Source: Microbacterium sp.
GTDB lineage: Bacteria; Actinomycetota; Actinomycetes; Actinomycetales; Microbacteriaceae
Assembly: GCF_017305435.1 (NCBI RefSeq)
Contig: NZ_JAFKIP010000007.1
Location: 1 to 64,000 of the forward strand
Reading direction: 5' to 3'
Length of the DNA: 64,000 bases
Made by a program: the position numbers and the translations under genes. Positions 57,275 to 64,000 of this stretch are shown here, piece after piece (the stretch's first letter is position 1; every line of letters starts with the position of its first letter). The notes under the pieces were generated by a model, which was not told where the DNA came from, made no database searches, and saw only the letters and a program-made list of their open reading frames with translations.

Positions 57275-59977
57275 TCAGTCGCGACCCGTCAGACCCCACG
57301 CGTCTTCGGACTCGCTGCCGTCGACGACTTCGTAGCCGTCGTAGCGAGCGTCGACGGCGTCCGGTCCGTAGGGGTCGTCGGATGCCGCACCGCCGGCGGC
57401 CGCCGGCGGGTCGTCGCCGCGGAGGCGCGCGAGCACTTCGGGCAGCTGCTCGGGCGTCACGAGCACGTCGCGTGCCTTCGACCCCTCCGACGGACCGACG
57501 ATCTCGCGCGACTCGAGCAGGTCCATGAGACGCCCCGCCTTCGCGAACCCGACGCGGAGCTTCCGCTGCAGCATCGAGGTCGACCCGAACTGGGTCGAGA
57601 TGATCTGTTCCGCCGCGGCGAGCAGCAGGTCGAGGTCGTCACCGATGTCGGCGTCGATCTCCTTCTTCTCCGCAACGGCCGCGACATCTGCCCGGTACTC
57701 GGGGCGGGCCTGGTTCTTGACGTGGTGGACGACCTTCTCGATCTCGCTCTCGGCGACCCACGCGCCCTGGACGCGCAGCGCCTTGGACGCCCCCATCGGG
57801 AGGAACAGGCCGTCGCCCTGCCCGATGAGGCGGTCGGCGCCCGGCTGATCGAGAATGACGCGCGAGTCCGTGACGCTCGTCACGGCGAACGCGAGCCGGG
57901 ACGGCACGTTGGCCTTGATGAGGCCCGTGACGACGTCGACCGACGGGCGCTGGGTGGCCAGCACGAGGTGGATGCCGCTCGCGCGAGCGAGCTGTGTGAT
58001 GCGGACGATCGAGTCCTCGACGTCGCGCGGTGCGACCATCATGAGGTCGGCGAGCTCGTCGACGACGACCAGCAGGTACGGATAGGGCTTGAGCACGCGC
58101 TCGCTTCCCGCCGGCAGCTGGATCTCGCCGGCGACGACGGCACGGTTGAAGTCGTCGATGTGGCGGAACCCGAACGACGCGAGGTCGTCGTACCGCATGT
58201 CCATCTCCTTCACGACCCACTGCAGCGCCTCGGCGGCCTTCTTGGGGTTCGTGATGATGGGGGTGATGAGGTGCGGGACGCCCGCGTAGCTCGTGAGCTC
58301 GACGCGCTTCGGGTCGATGAGCACCATCCGCACCTCGGACGGCTTCGCGCGCATGAGGAGCGACGTGATCATCGAGTTCACGAAGCTCGACTTGCCCGAG
58401 CCGGTGGAGCCCGCGACGAGGAGGTGCGGCATCTTCGCGAGGTTCGCGACGACGTAGCCGCCGCCCACGTCCTTGCCGACACCGATCGTCATGGGGTGGG
58501 TCTGGCTCGTCGCGGCCTGCGAGCGCAGGACGTCGCCGAGCGTCACGATCTCGCGGTCGGTGTTCGGGATCTCTACGCCGATCGCGCTCTTGCCGGGGAT
58601 CGGGGCGAGGATGCGGACCTCGTTGGATGCCACGGCATAGGCGATGTTGTTCGTGAGCGCGGTGATGCGCTCGACCTTCACGCCGTGTCCGAGGGCGATC
58701 TCGTACTGCGTGACCGTCGGGCCGCGCGAGAAGCCGGTGACCCGGGCATCCACCGAGAACTGGTCGAACACGCCGGTGATGGCGGCGACGACCCGGTCGT
58801 TGGCCTCGGAACGGGCCTTCGGCGGGGTGCCGGCGGCCAGTGCCGTGACGGCGGGCAGTCGGTAGGGGGGCGCCGGCGGCCGGCCGTCGTGGTCGTCGCC
58901 GAGTGCCGAGATGCCGGGCAGCGTGCCGTCGTCGAGGACGATCTCTCCGCTGTCCTCGCGGATGCCGGTGTCGGCGCCGCGCGCCGCCTTCTTCGCGTGC
59001 GCGATGACCGCGGGGTCGATGACCTCCGTCGCGGCGTCAGGGAGCGGCGGGAGCGGCGGCGGCGGCGACGCGATGGCCTGCTCGAAGCCGCCGTCGCCGG
59101 ACGTGCTCAGCAGGGCCGTCAGATCGTCGGAGCCGAGGTGCCCGTCTGCATCCTCCTCGCGGCCGGTCTTGTTGCGACGCCACCACGGCGTCCCCGCGTC
59201 CTTCGCGTCGTCCTCGCCCGCCCCGAAGGCGACGGTGGGGCCGGTCGCCGTGGCATCTGGCGTCTGGTGGACGGGGCGTTCGGCGCCGAACATCCACGCG
59301 TACAGGTCTCCGAGGCGGCGCCCGATGCGGTTCGGCGGCGTCTTCGTGAGGATCAGGACGGCGAGGACGGCGAAGATCCCGAGGATCAGGTACGCCCCGA
59401 CCACGGTCAGGAATGTGAGGGGCTCACCGACCATCCACCCGAACAGGCCGCCGCCCTCGCTCAGGGCGGGAAGCCCGGCGCTCGGCTGCGGGCGGTTCCC
59501 GGCGACGTGGCAGAACCCCGCGATCGCGAGGACGAAGAGGCCGAATCCGATGCCGATGCGCCCGTTGTCGTGCACGGACGGCGGGTGGCGGAAGAGCCAG
59601 CCGGCCAGCAGCAGGAGGAGCACGGGCATGATGAAGGCGACCCGGCCGATGAGCGCTCCGACCGAGTAGGCGCTGATCGTCGTGCCCACCTGGGTGCCGA
59701 TGAGGAACCACTCCACGATCGCGCCGACGACGGCGAGCAGCACCAGCAGGAACGGGAACCCGTCGCGCCGCTGGTCCTTCTCGAGCACCTCGGGGCCGAA
59801 AGCGCGGAACATGCCGCCCGTGGCATGCGCGAGACCGAGCCACATCCGCACGAGAACTGGCGGCTTGTCGATGTCGTCGACGTAGCGCTTGGGCGCGGGG
59901 TCGGGCTTCCGCGCGCGCGACGAGGAGCCCTTCGCGGACGCGCGGGCGTTCGTGGGCGTCGAAGTGCTCCTGGCCAT
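57275..59977 (-). CDS. ftsK: DNA translocase FtsK
   Basis: A 900-residue chromosome-segregation motor at the division septum. N-terminal four-helix membrane domain (residues about 65-215), a Pro/Asp-rich linker (about 240-370), then the RecA-like motor with Walker [13 protein letters not shown] and Walker [15 protein letters not shown], and a C-terminal gamma domain ([22 protein letters not shown]) that reads orientation sequences. I prefer the ATG at 59977, since TACCGT ends 6 nt upstream; a GTG directly before it is also possible. Confidence 0.96.
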   Translation of the reverse strand: MARSTSTPTNARASAKGSSSRARKPDPAPKRYVDDIDKPPVLVRMWLGLAHATGGMFRAFGPEVLEKDQRRDGFPFLLVLLAVVGAIVEWFLIGTQVGTTISAYSVGALIGRVAFIMPVLLLLLAGWLFRHPPSVHDNGRIGIGFGLFVLAIAGFCHVAGNRPQPSAGLPALSEGGGLFGWMVGEPLTFLTVVGAYLILGIFAVLAVLILTKTPPNRIGRRLGDLYAWMFGAERPVHQTPDATATGPTVAFGAGEDDAKDAGTPWWRRNKTGREEDADGHLGSDDLTALLSTSGDGGFEQAIASPPPPLPPLPDAATEVIDPAVIAHAKKAARGADTGIREDSGEIVLDDGTLPGISALGDDHDGRPPAPPYRLPAVTALAAGTPPKARSEANDRVVAAITGVFDQFSVDARVTGFSRGPTVTQYEIALGHGVKVERITALTNNIAYAVASNEVRILAPIPGKSAIGVEIPNTDREIVTLGDVLRSQAATSQTHPMTIGVGKDVGGGYVVANLAKMPHLLVAGSTGSGKSSFVNSMITSLLMRAKPSEVRMVLIDPKRVELTSYAGVPHLITPIITNPKKAAEALQWVVKEMDMRYDDLASFGFRHIDDFNRAVVAGEIQLPAGSERVLKPYPYLLVVVDELADLMMVAPRDVEDSIVRITQLARASGIHLVLATQRPSVDVVTGLIKANVPSRLAFAVTSVTDSRVILDQPGADRLIGQGDGLFLPMGASKALRVQGAWVAESEIEKVVHHVKNQARPEYRADVAAVAEKKEIDADIGDDLDLLLAAAEQIISTQFGSTSMLQRKLRVGFAKAGRLMDLLESREIVGPSEGSKARDVLVTPEQLPEVLARLRGDDPPAAAGGAASDDPYGPDAVDARYDGYEVVDGSESEDAWGLTGRD

Positions 59978-60067
59978 CACTCCACGGTACGGCCGAGCGC
60001 CGGTGTTTCCGCGGATTGACCCGCGGATCGACGCGGGAGTCGGCGCGGCACCTGCGGCAGCCGCGGC

Positions 60068-60085
60068 GGCACCAGGGACGGTGCC
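60068..60085 (-). terminator. Hairpin after the GNAT gene
   Basis: GGCACC (60068-60073) pairs with GGTGCC (60080-60085) around a 6-nt loop, 18 bp after the GNAT stop. It is short and lacks a T-tract, so it is a weak terminator candidate. Confidence 0.4.
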
Positions 60086-60103
60086 CCTGCCGACACCGAT
60101 GCC

Positions 60104-60598
60104 TCAGCGGAGGCGCTTGACCATGGTGTCGCGGCCGTGGCCGGCGTGCGTCACCGCGAAGCCCTCGCTGCGGTAGAGCGTTCGCGCGAAGTTTCCGCGT
60201 TCGACCGAGAGGGTGATCCGACCGAATCCCTGCGCCCGCGCGTGTTCGCACAGCCGCTGCAGCAGGGCGCGGCCGACGCCGTGCGCGCGCCAGATCGGGC
60301 GGACGCCGATGATGAGTTCGGGCACGCCCGTGCCGATGTAGCCGTACCCCGGCTCGGTCCGCGGCAGCATCCGGTACCACGCGGCGCCGATGGGCTGATC
60401 CTGGGCATCCACCGCGACGAAGCCGGCATCGCCGGGCCGCATCCATCCCGCGACGTAGCGGCTGTGATCGGGGTGGGCCATGACCTCGTGCCGCGGCCGG
60501 GTGCCGCCCTGGCGCCAGTTCGCCGCCTCGACGACCATGTCGCCGAGGAATGCCCCGTCAGCCTGCGTCGCGGGGCGGATGCGGAAGCTGGCGGGCAT
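60104..60598 (-). CDS. GNAT-family N-acetyltransferase
   Basis: A 164-residue acetyltransferase. ATQADGAFLGDMVVEAANWRQ opens the fold and the acetyl-CoA loop is VRPIWRAHGVGRALLQRL. The substrate is unknown. ATG 60598 follows TACCCT by 6 nt (leaderless type). It stands alone between rnj and ftsK on the same strand. Confidence 0.87.
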   Translation of the reverse strand: MPASFRIRPATQADGAFLGDMVVEAANWRQGGTRPRHEVMAHPDHSRYVAGWMRPGDAGFVAVDAQDQPIGAAWYRMLPRTEPGYGYIGTGVPELIIGVRPIWRAHGVGRALLQRLCEHARAQGFGRITLSVERGNFARTLYRSEGFAVTHAGHGRDTMVKRLR

Positions 60599-60695
60599 AC
60601 GACGAGGGTAGCGGCGCCGTGTTACGCCCTGATCACGACAGCCGGCCGCGCCCCGCGCGGAGCGGCGACCGGCCGTCGCGCCTCGCCGGCGACGC

Positions 60696-62372
60696 TCAGG
60701 CCTCGATGACGAGGGGCACGATCATGGGGCGGCGGCGGAGCTGCTGGTTGACCCAGCGCCCGATCGTTCGGCGCACGACCTGCGAGAGGGCGTGCGTGTC
60801 GCGAACGCCCGACTGCGCGGCCTCGGTGAGCGCCGCCGCGATCTTGGGCTTGACAGAGTCGAAGACGCTGTCGTCCTCCGCGAAACCGCGCGCGTGGATC
60901 TCCGGACCGGTGATGATGCGCCCCGTCGCCGAATCCACGACGACGATGACCGAGATGAAGCCCTCTTCGCCGAGGATGCGACGGTCCTTGAGATCTGCGT
61001 CGGTGATCTCGCCGACGGTCGAGCCGTCGACGTAGACGAGGCCGATGTCGAGCTGGCCGACGACCTTCGCCACGCCGTCACGGAGATCGACGACGGTGCC
61101 GTTCTCGGCGATGATCGTGTTCTCCGCGGGGATGCCGGTGTCCTGCGCGAGCTTGGCGTTCGCGATCAGGTGCCGGTACTCGCCGTGCACGGGCATGACG
61201 TTGCGCGGCTGGAGGATGTTGTAGCAGTAGAGCAGCTCCCCCGCCGCGGCGTGACCGGAGACGTGGACCTTGGCGTTGCCCTTGTGCACGACGTTCGCGC
61301 CGAGCTTCGTGAGCCCGTCGATCACGCGATACACCGCGTTCTCGTTGCCGGGGATGAGGCTGGATGCCAGGATCACCGTGTCGCCGGGGCCGGGCTCGAT
61401 CGCGTGGTCGAGGTTCGCCATGCGCGACAGCACCGCCATCGGCTCACCCTGCGAGCCGGTCGACATGTACACGATCCTGTCGTCGGGCAGGTCCTTGGCC
61501 TTCTTGTAGTCGATGAGCACGCCGTCGGGCACGCGCAGATAGCCGAGGTCCTCGGCGATCGTCATGTTGCGCACCATGGAGCGACCGAGGAACGCGAGGC
61601 GTCGCCCGTTCGCCGCGGCGGCGTCGATGACCTGCTGCACGCGATGCACGTGGCTCGAGAAGCTGGCGACGATCACGCGCCGCGGCGCCTTCGCGATGAC
61701 CTGGTCGAGCACCGGGCCGATGTCGCGCTCGAGCGGCGTGAACCCCGGGACGTCGGCGTTGGTCGAGTCGACGAGGAAGAGGTCGACACCGTCCTCGCCG
61801 AGGCTCGCGAAGGCGCGGAGGTCGGTCAGGCGGCCGTCGAGAGGCAGCTGGTCCATCTTGAAGTCGCCCGTGGCGAGGACCGTCCCGGCATCCGTGTGGA
61901 TGGCGACGGCGAGCGCATCGGGGATCGAGTGGTTGACCGCGACGAACTCGAGGTCGAACGGGCCGACCTGCTCCTCCTGCCCCTCTTCGACCGTCAGCGT
62001 GTACGCCTTGATGCGGTGCTCCTTGAGCTTGGCTTCGACGAGTGCGAGGGTCAGCCGCGAGCCGATCAGGGGGATGTCCTGCTTGAGGCGCAGAAGATAG
62101 GGGACGGCCCCGATGTGGTCTTCGTGGCCGTGCGTGAGAACGAGCCCGACGACGTCGTCGAGGCGACCGCGGATCGGCTCGAAATCGGGAAGGATCAGGT
62201 CGACGCCGGGCTGGTGCTCCTCGGGGAACAGGACGCCGCAGTCGACGATGAGGAGCTTTCCGTCGAACTCGAAGACGGTCATGTTGCGACCGATCTCACC
62301 GAGCCCGCCGAGCGGGATGACGCGGAGGGCGCCCTTTTCGAGGGCGGGCGGGTCGAAGACGTTCGTGCTCAT
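60696..62372 (-). CDS. rnj: Ribonuclease J
   Basis: A 558-residue metallo-beta-lactamase/beta-CASP nuclease for rRNA maturation and mRNA decay. The metal motif LTHGHEDHIGA, STNADVPGFTPLE, and the beta-CASP block NAKVHVSGHA are intact. The C-terminal RNase J domain ends RRRPMIVPLVIEA. ATG 62372 overlaps the dapA stop by 4 bp, the usual actinobacterial dapA-rnj pair. Confidence 0.96.
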   Translation of the reverse strand: MSTNVFDPPALEKGALRVIPLGGLGEIGRNMTVFEFDGKLLIVDCGVLFPEEHQPGVDLILPDFEPIRGRLDDVVGLVLTHGHEDHIGAVPYLLRLKQDIPLIGSRLTLALVEAKLKEHRIKAYTLTVEEGQEEQVGPFDLEFVAVNHSIPDALAVAIHTDAGTVLATGDFKMDQLPLDGRLTDLRAFASLGEDGVDLFLVDSTNADVPGFTPLERDIGPVLDQVIAKAPRRVIVASFSSHVHRVQQVIDAAAANGRRLAFLGRSMVRNMTIAEDLGYLRVPDGVLIDYKKAKDLPDDRIVYMSTGSQGEPMAVLSRMANLDHAIEPGPGDTVILASSLIPGNENAVYRVIDGLTKLGANVVHKGNAKVHVSGHAAAGELLYCYNILQPRNVMPVHGEYRHLIANAKLAQDTGIPAENTIIAENGTVVDLRDGVAKVVGQLDIGLVYVDGSTVGEITDADLKDRRILGEEGFISVIVVVDSATGRIITGPEIHARGFAEDDSVFDSVKPKIAAALTEAAQSGVRDTHALSQVVRRTIGRWVNQQLRRRPMIVPLVIEA

Positions 62373-63346
62373 CGGGTCGTGCCGTGCACCTTCGGAAGGG
62401 CGCCGCCGGCGGCGGCGTTGCGGTCGGGTCGGAAGTTGGAGAAGTCGGCGCCATCGACATCCTGGACGAGCGCGAGCTCGTCCTCGATGAGGGCGGCTTC
62501 CCACTCCTCCGGGCCGACGAGCGGAAGCCGGACGCGCGGGCTTCCGATGCGGCCGAGGCCGTGCAGGATGTACTTCGCGCTGACGGTACCGGGGACGTGC
62601 GTCATGACGGCGCGCACGAGCGGCTCGAGGCTCTTGTGCGCGGCCGTCGCCGCCGCGAGGTCGCCGCGGTTCACGGCATCCACCATGACGCGATACGGCG
62701 CCGCCGTGATGTTGGCCGTCACGCCGATGAGGCCCGTCGCACCGATCGCCATGTGCGGGAGTGCATTGGCGTCGTCCCCGGAGAAGTACATCAGGTCGGT
62801 CTGGTTGAGCACGCGGCTCACCTCGCTGAAGTCGCCCTTGGCGTCCTTCACCGCGAGGATGTTGGGGTGCTTCGCGAGGCGAAGGATCGTCTCGTACTTG
62901 ATCGGCACTCCCGTACGGCCCGGGATGTCGTAGAGGATGACCGGGAGGTCGGTCGCGTCGGCGACGAGTCGGAAGTGAGTGAGGATGCCCGCCTGGGTCG
63001 GCTTGTTGTAGTACGGCGTGACGATCATGATGCCGTCGGCGCCGGCCTTCTCACTCGCCTTGTACAGCTCGATCGCGTGCGCGGTCTCGTTCGATCCGCC
63101 GCCGGTGATGATCTTCGCGCGGCCGGCCGCGACCTCCTTGCCGATCTCGACGAGACGGAGCTTCTCGGGGTCCGTGAGAGTCGAGGTCTCACCCGTCGTG
63201 CCCGTGACGACGATGCCGTCGGCGCCCGCCGTGATCACGTCGTCCATGTGCTTCTCGACGGCGGGCCAGTCGACCTCGCCGTCAGCCGTCATCGGCGTGA
63301 CGAGGGCCACGAGGACCTGTCCGAAGGGATTGCCCGAATGCGTCAT
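62369..63346 (-). CDS. dapA: 4-hydroxy-tetrahydrodipicolinate synthase
   Basis: A 325-residue class I aldolase that condenses aspartate semialdehyde and pyruvate toward lysine and diaminopimelate. TGTTGETSTLT, the catalytic Tyr in LYDIPGRTG and the Schiff-base Lys in ILAVKDAKGD are visible. ATG 63346 with GGAGCC just before it and TAGCCT 6 nt upstream. It probably forms one transcript with rnj. Confidence 0.96.
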   Translation of the reverse strand: MTHSGNPFGQVLVALVTPMTADGEVDWPAVEKHMDDVITAGADGIVVTGTTGETSTLTDPEKLRLVEIGKEVAAGRAKIITGGGSNETAHAIELYKASEKAGADGIMIVTPYYNKPTQAGILTHFRLVADATDLPVILYDIPGRTGVPIKYETILRLAKHPNILAVKDAKGDFSEVSRVLNQTDLMYFSGDDANALPHMAIGATGLIGVTANITAAPYRVMVDAVNRGDLAAATAAHKSLEPLVRAVMTHVPGTVSAKYILHGLGRIGSPRVRLPLVGPEEWEAALIEDELALVQDVDGADFSNFRPDRNAAAGGALPKVHGTTR

Positions 63347-63399
63347 GGCTCCAGGCTATCTGGTCGGCGGGCGCCCGCCCGGGTGCGCGTCCACGTGCG

Positions 63400-63454
63400 T
63401 TCGGGAGGAGATCTGCATTCCGGAGGACGAATGCCGATTCGGAGTCCTCCCGAA
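63400..63454 (-). other. Nested inverted repeat upstream of dapA
   Basis: Outer arms TTCGGGAGGA (63400-63409) and TCCTCCCGAA (63445-63454) enclose inner arms GCATTC (63415-63420) and GAATGC (63429-63434). A further CTCCCGAAC copy lies at 63465-63473. It is in the 149-bp gap between the SDR stop and dapA, so it may terminate the SDR transcript or lie in a dapA leader. It is not a recognisable lysine riboswitch. Confidence 0.55.
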
Positions 63455-63495
63455 CGCCGAAGCCCTCCCGAACGACGGACCGGACATCTGCGCGG

Positions 63496-64000
63496 TCAGC
63501 GTCCCGTCTTCGCCAACCGCGCCGAGATCGGGCCCGGCAGGATGCGCATGAGGCCGATCAGCACCGTGTAGCGCAAGGACGGGATCGAGACGGGCTTTCC
63601 CCGCGCCGCGTCGCGGAGCCCCTCGCGGACGACCGTCTCGGCATCCAGCCAGAGGAACGGCGCGATCCCCTCCTGCCCGGGGGCGAGCCCCAGCCGCTCA
63701 TGGAAGTTCGTGCGCGTGAACCCCGGGCAGACCGCCGTCACCGTCACTCCGCGCGGGCGGTAGACGGCGTTCGCCCAGCGGCTGAACGAGACGACCCACG
63801 CCTTCACGGCGCCGTAGGTCCCCCGTGGCATGAAGGCCGCGACGGATGCCACGTTGACGATGCGTCCGTGCCCTCGTGCGAGCATCGCCCCGAGGGCCGC
63901 GTGCGAGAGGCGCATCGTCGCTCGCACATGGAGGTCGAGATGACGCTCCTCCTCGGCGTAGGCGTTCGCTGCGAAGTCGAGATCGAGCCCGAAGCCGGCG
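63496..64000 (-). CDS. Short-chain dehydrogenase/reductase (5' end off the window)
   Basis: The C-terminal about 168 residues of a classical SDR; the gene runs past position 64000. GFGLDLDFA, VNVASVAAF (the catalytic Ser region) and YGAVKAWVVSFS (Tyr-x3-Lys) are followed by VTAVCPGFTRTNFHE. The N-terminal nucleotide-binding motif is outside. The substrate is unknown. Confidence 0.85.
   Translation of the reverse strand, partial: AGFGLDLDFAANAYAEEERHLDLHVRATMRLSHAALGAMLARGHGRIVNVASVAAFMPRGTYGAVKAWVVSFSRWANAVYRPRGVTVTAVCPGFTRTNFHERLGLAPGQEGIAPFLWLDAETVVREGLRDAARGKPVSIPSLRYTVLIGLMRILPGPISARLAKTGR

Noticed and set aside
63347-63495. Lysine riboswitch before dapA
   Set aside because: The gap is short, lacks the conserved lysine-riboswitch core, and its inverted repeats do not form the five-helix junction.

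Overview
This is a 64 kb stretch of a chromosome from a high-GC actinobacterium, most likely Microbacteriaceae and probably Microbacterium or a close relative. The GC content is very high throughout and GTG starts are frequent. The order ftsK-pgsA-cinA-clgR ... DUF3046-recA-recX-miaB-miaA-dapF/hflX is the actinobacterial arrangement (compare the Mycobacterium recA region), and the left edge carries the actinobacterial 16S leader. Nearly everything is core metabolism and housekeeping. I see no insertion sequence, prophage, CRISPR array, tRNA or integrase. Genus assignment is inference.

Layout. 1-401: promoters and leader of an rRNA operon that leaves the window on the minus strand. 402-7053: a family III CoA-transferase, then a gguA-gguB-chvE sugar ABC operon with its LacI-type repressor and two matching operators. 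7114-12460: a DUF4184 membrane protein, tyrS, a secreted thioester-domain surface protein, and a SatD protein convergent with a small membrane protein. 12523-21053: arginine biosynthesis (argC-J-B-D-F in one overlapping string, then a DUF418-type membrane protein, an ECF-type S component under a candidate iron box, and argH). 21277-31748: reductase, ABC exporter, pheS-pheT and a glutamate-type ABC importer (gluA-B-C-D). 31837-38710: a TrmH-type methyltransferase, infC-rpmI-rplT and the histidine genes hisC-hisB-hisH-priA followed by an SseB-like protein. 38738-40046: a LysM protein divergent from lexA. 41494-45215: a three-gene operon for a core methionine synthase (MesD) with DUF1852 (MesX) and a flavin reductase, divergent from a LysR regulator. 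45236-64000: S9 peptidase, hflX, a methyltransferase, dapF, a frameshifted GNAT gene, miaA, miaB, recX, recA, DUF3046, clgR, cinA, pgsA, ftsK, a GNAT, RNase J, dapA and the 3' part of an SDR gene.

How it works together. Many genes overlap by exactly 4 bp (ATGA or GTGA) and are probably translationally coupled: argC-J-B-D-F, hisB-hisH, mesX-mesD-flavin reductase, miaB-miaA-GNAT, pgsA-cinA, dapA-rnj, gguA-gguB and gluC-gluD. At most operon heads a TAnnnT -10 hexamer lies 6-8 nt before the start codon, which predicts widespread leaderless mRNAs and was used to settle several starts. The least ordinary items are the folate- and B12-independent methionine synthase operon, the thioester adhesin with a non-canonical sorting signal, infC starting at ATC behind a structured leader, a LexA-box-like site shared by lexA and the LysM gene, and the paired LacI operators.
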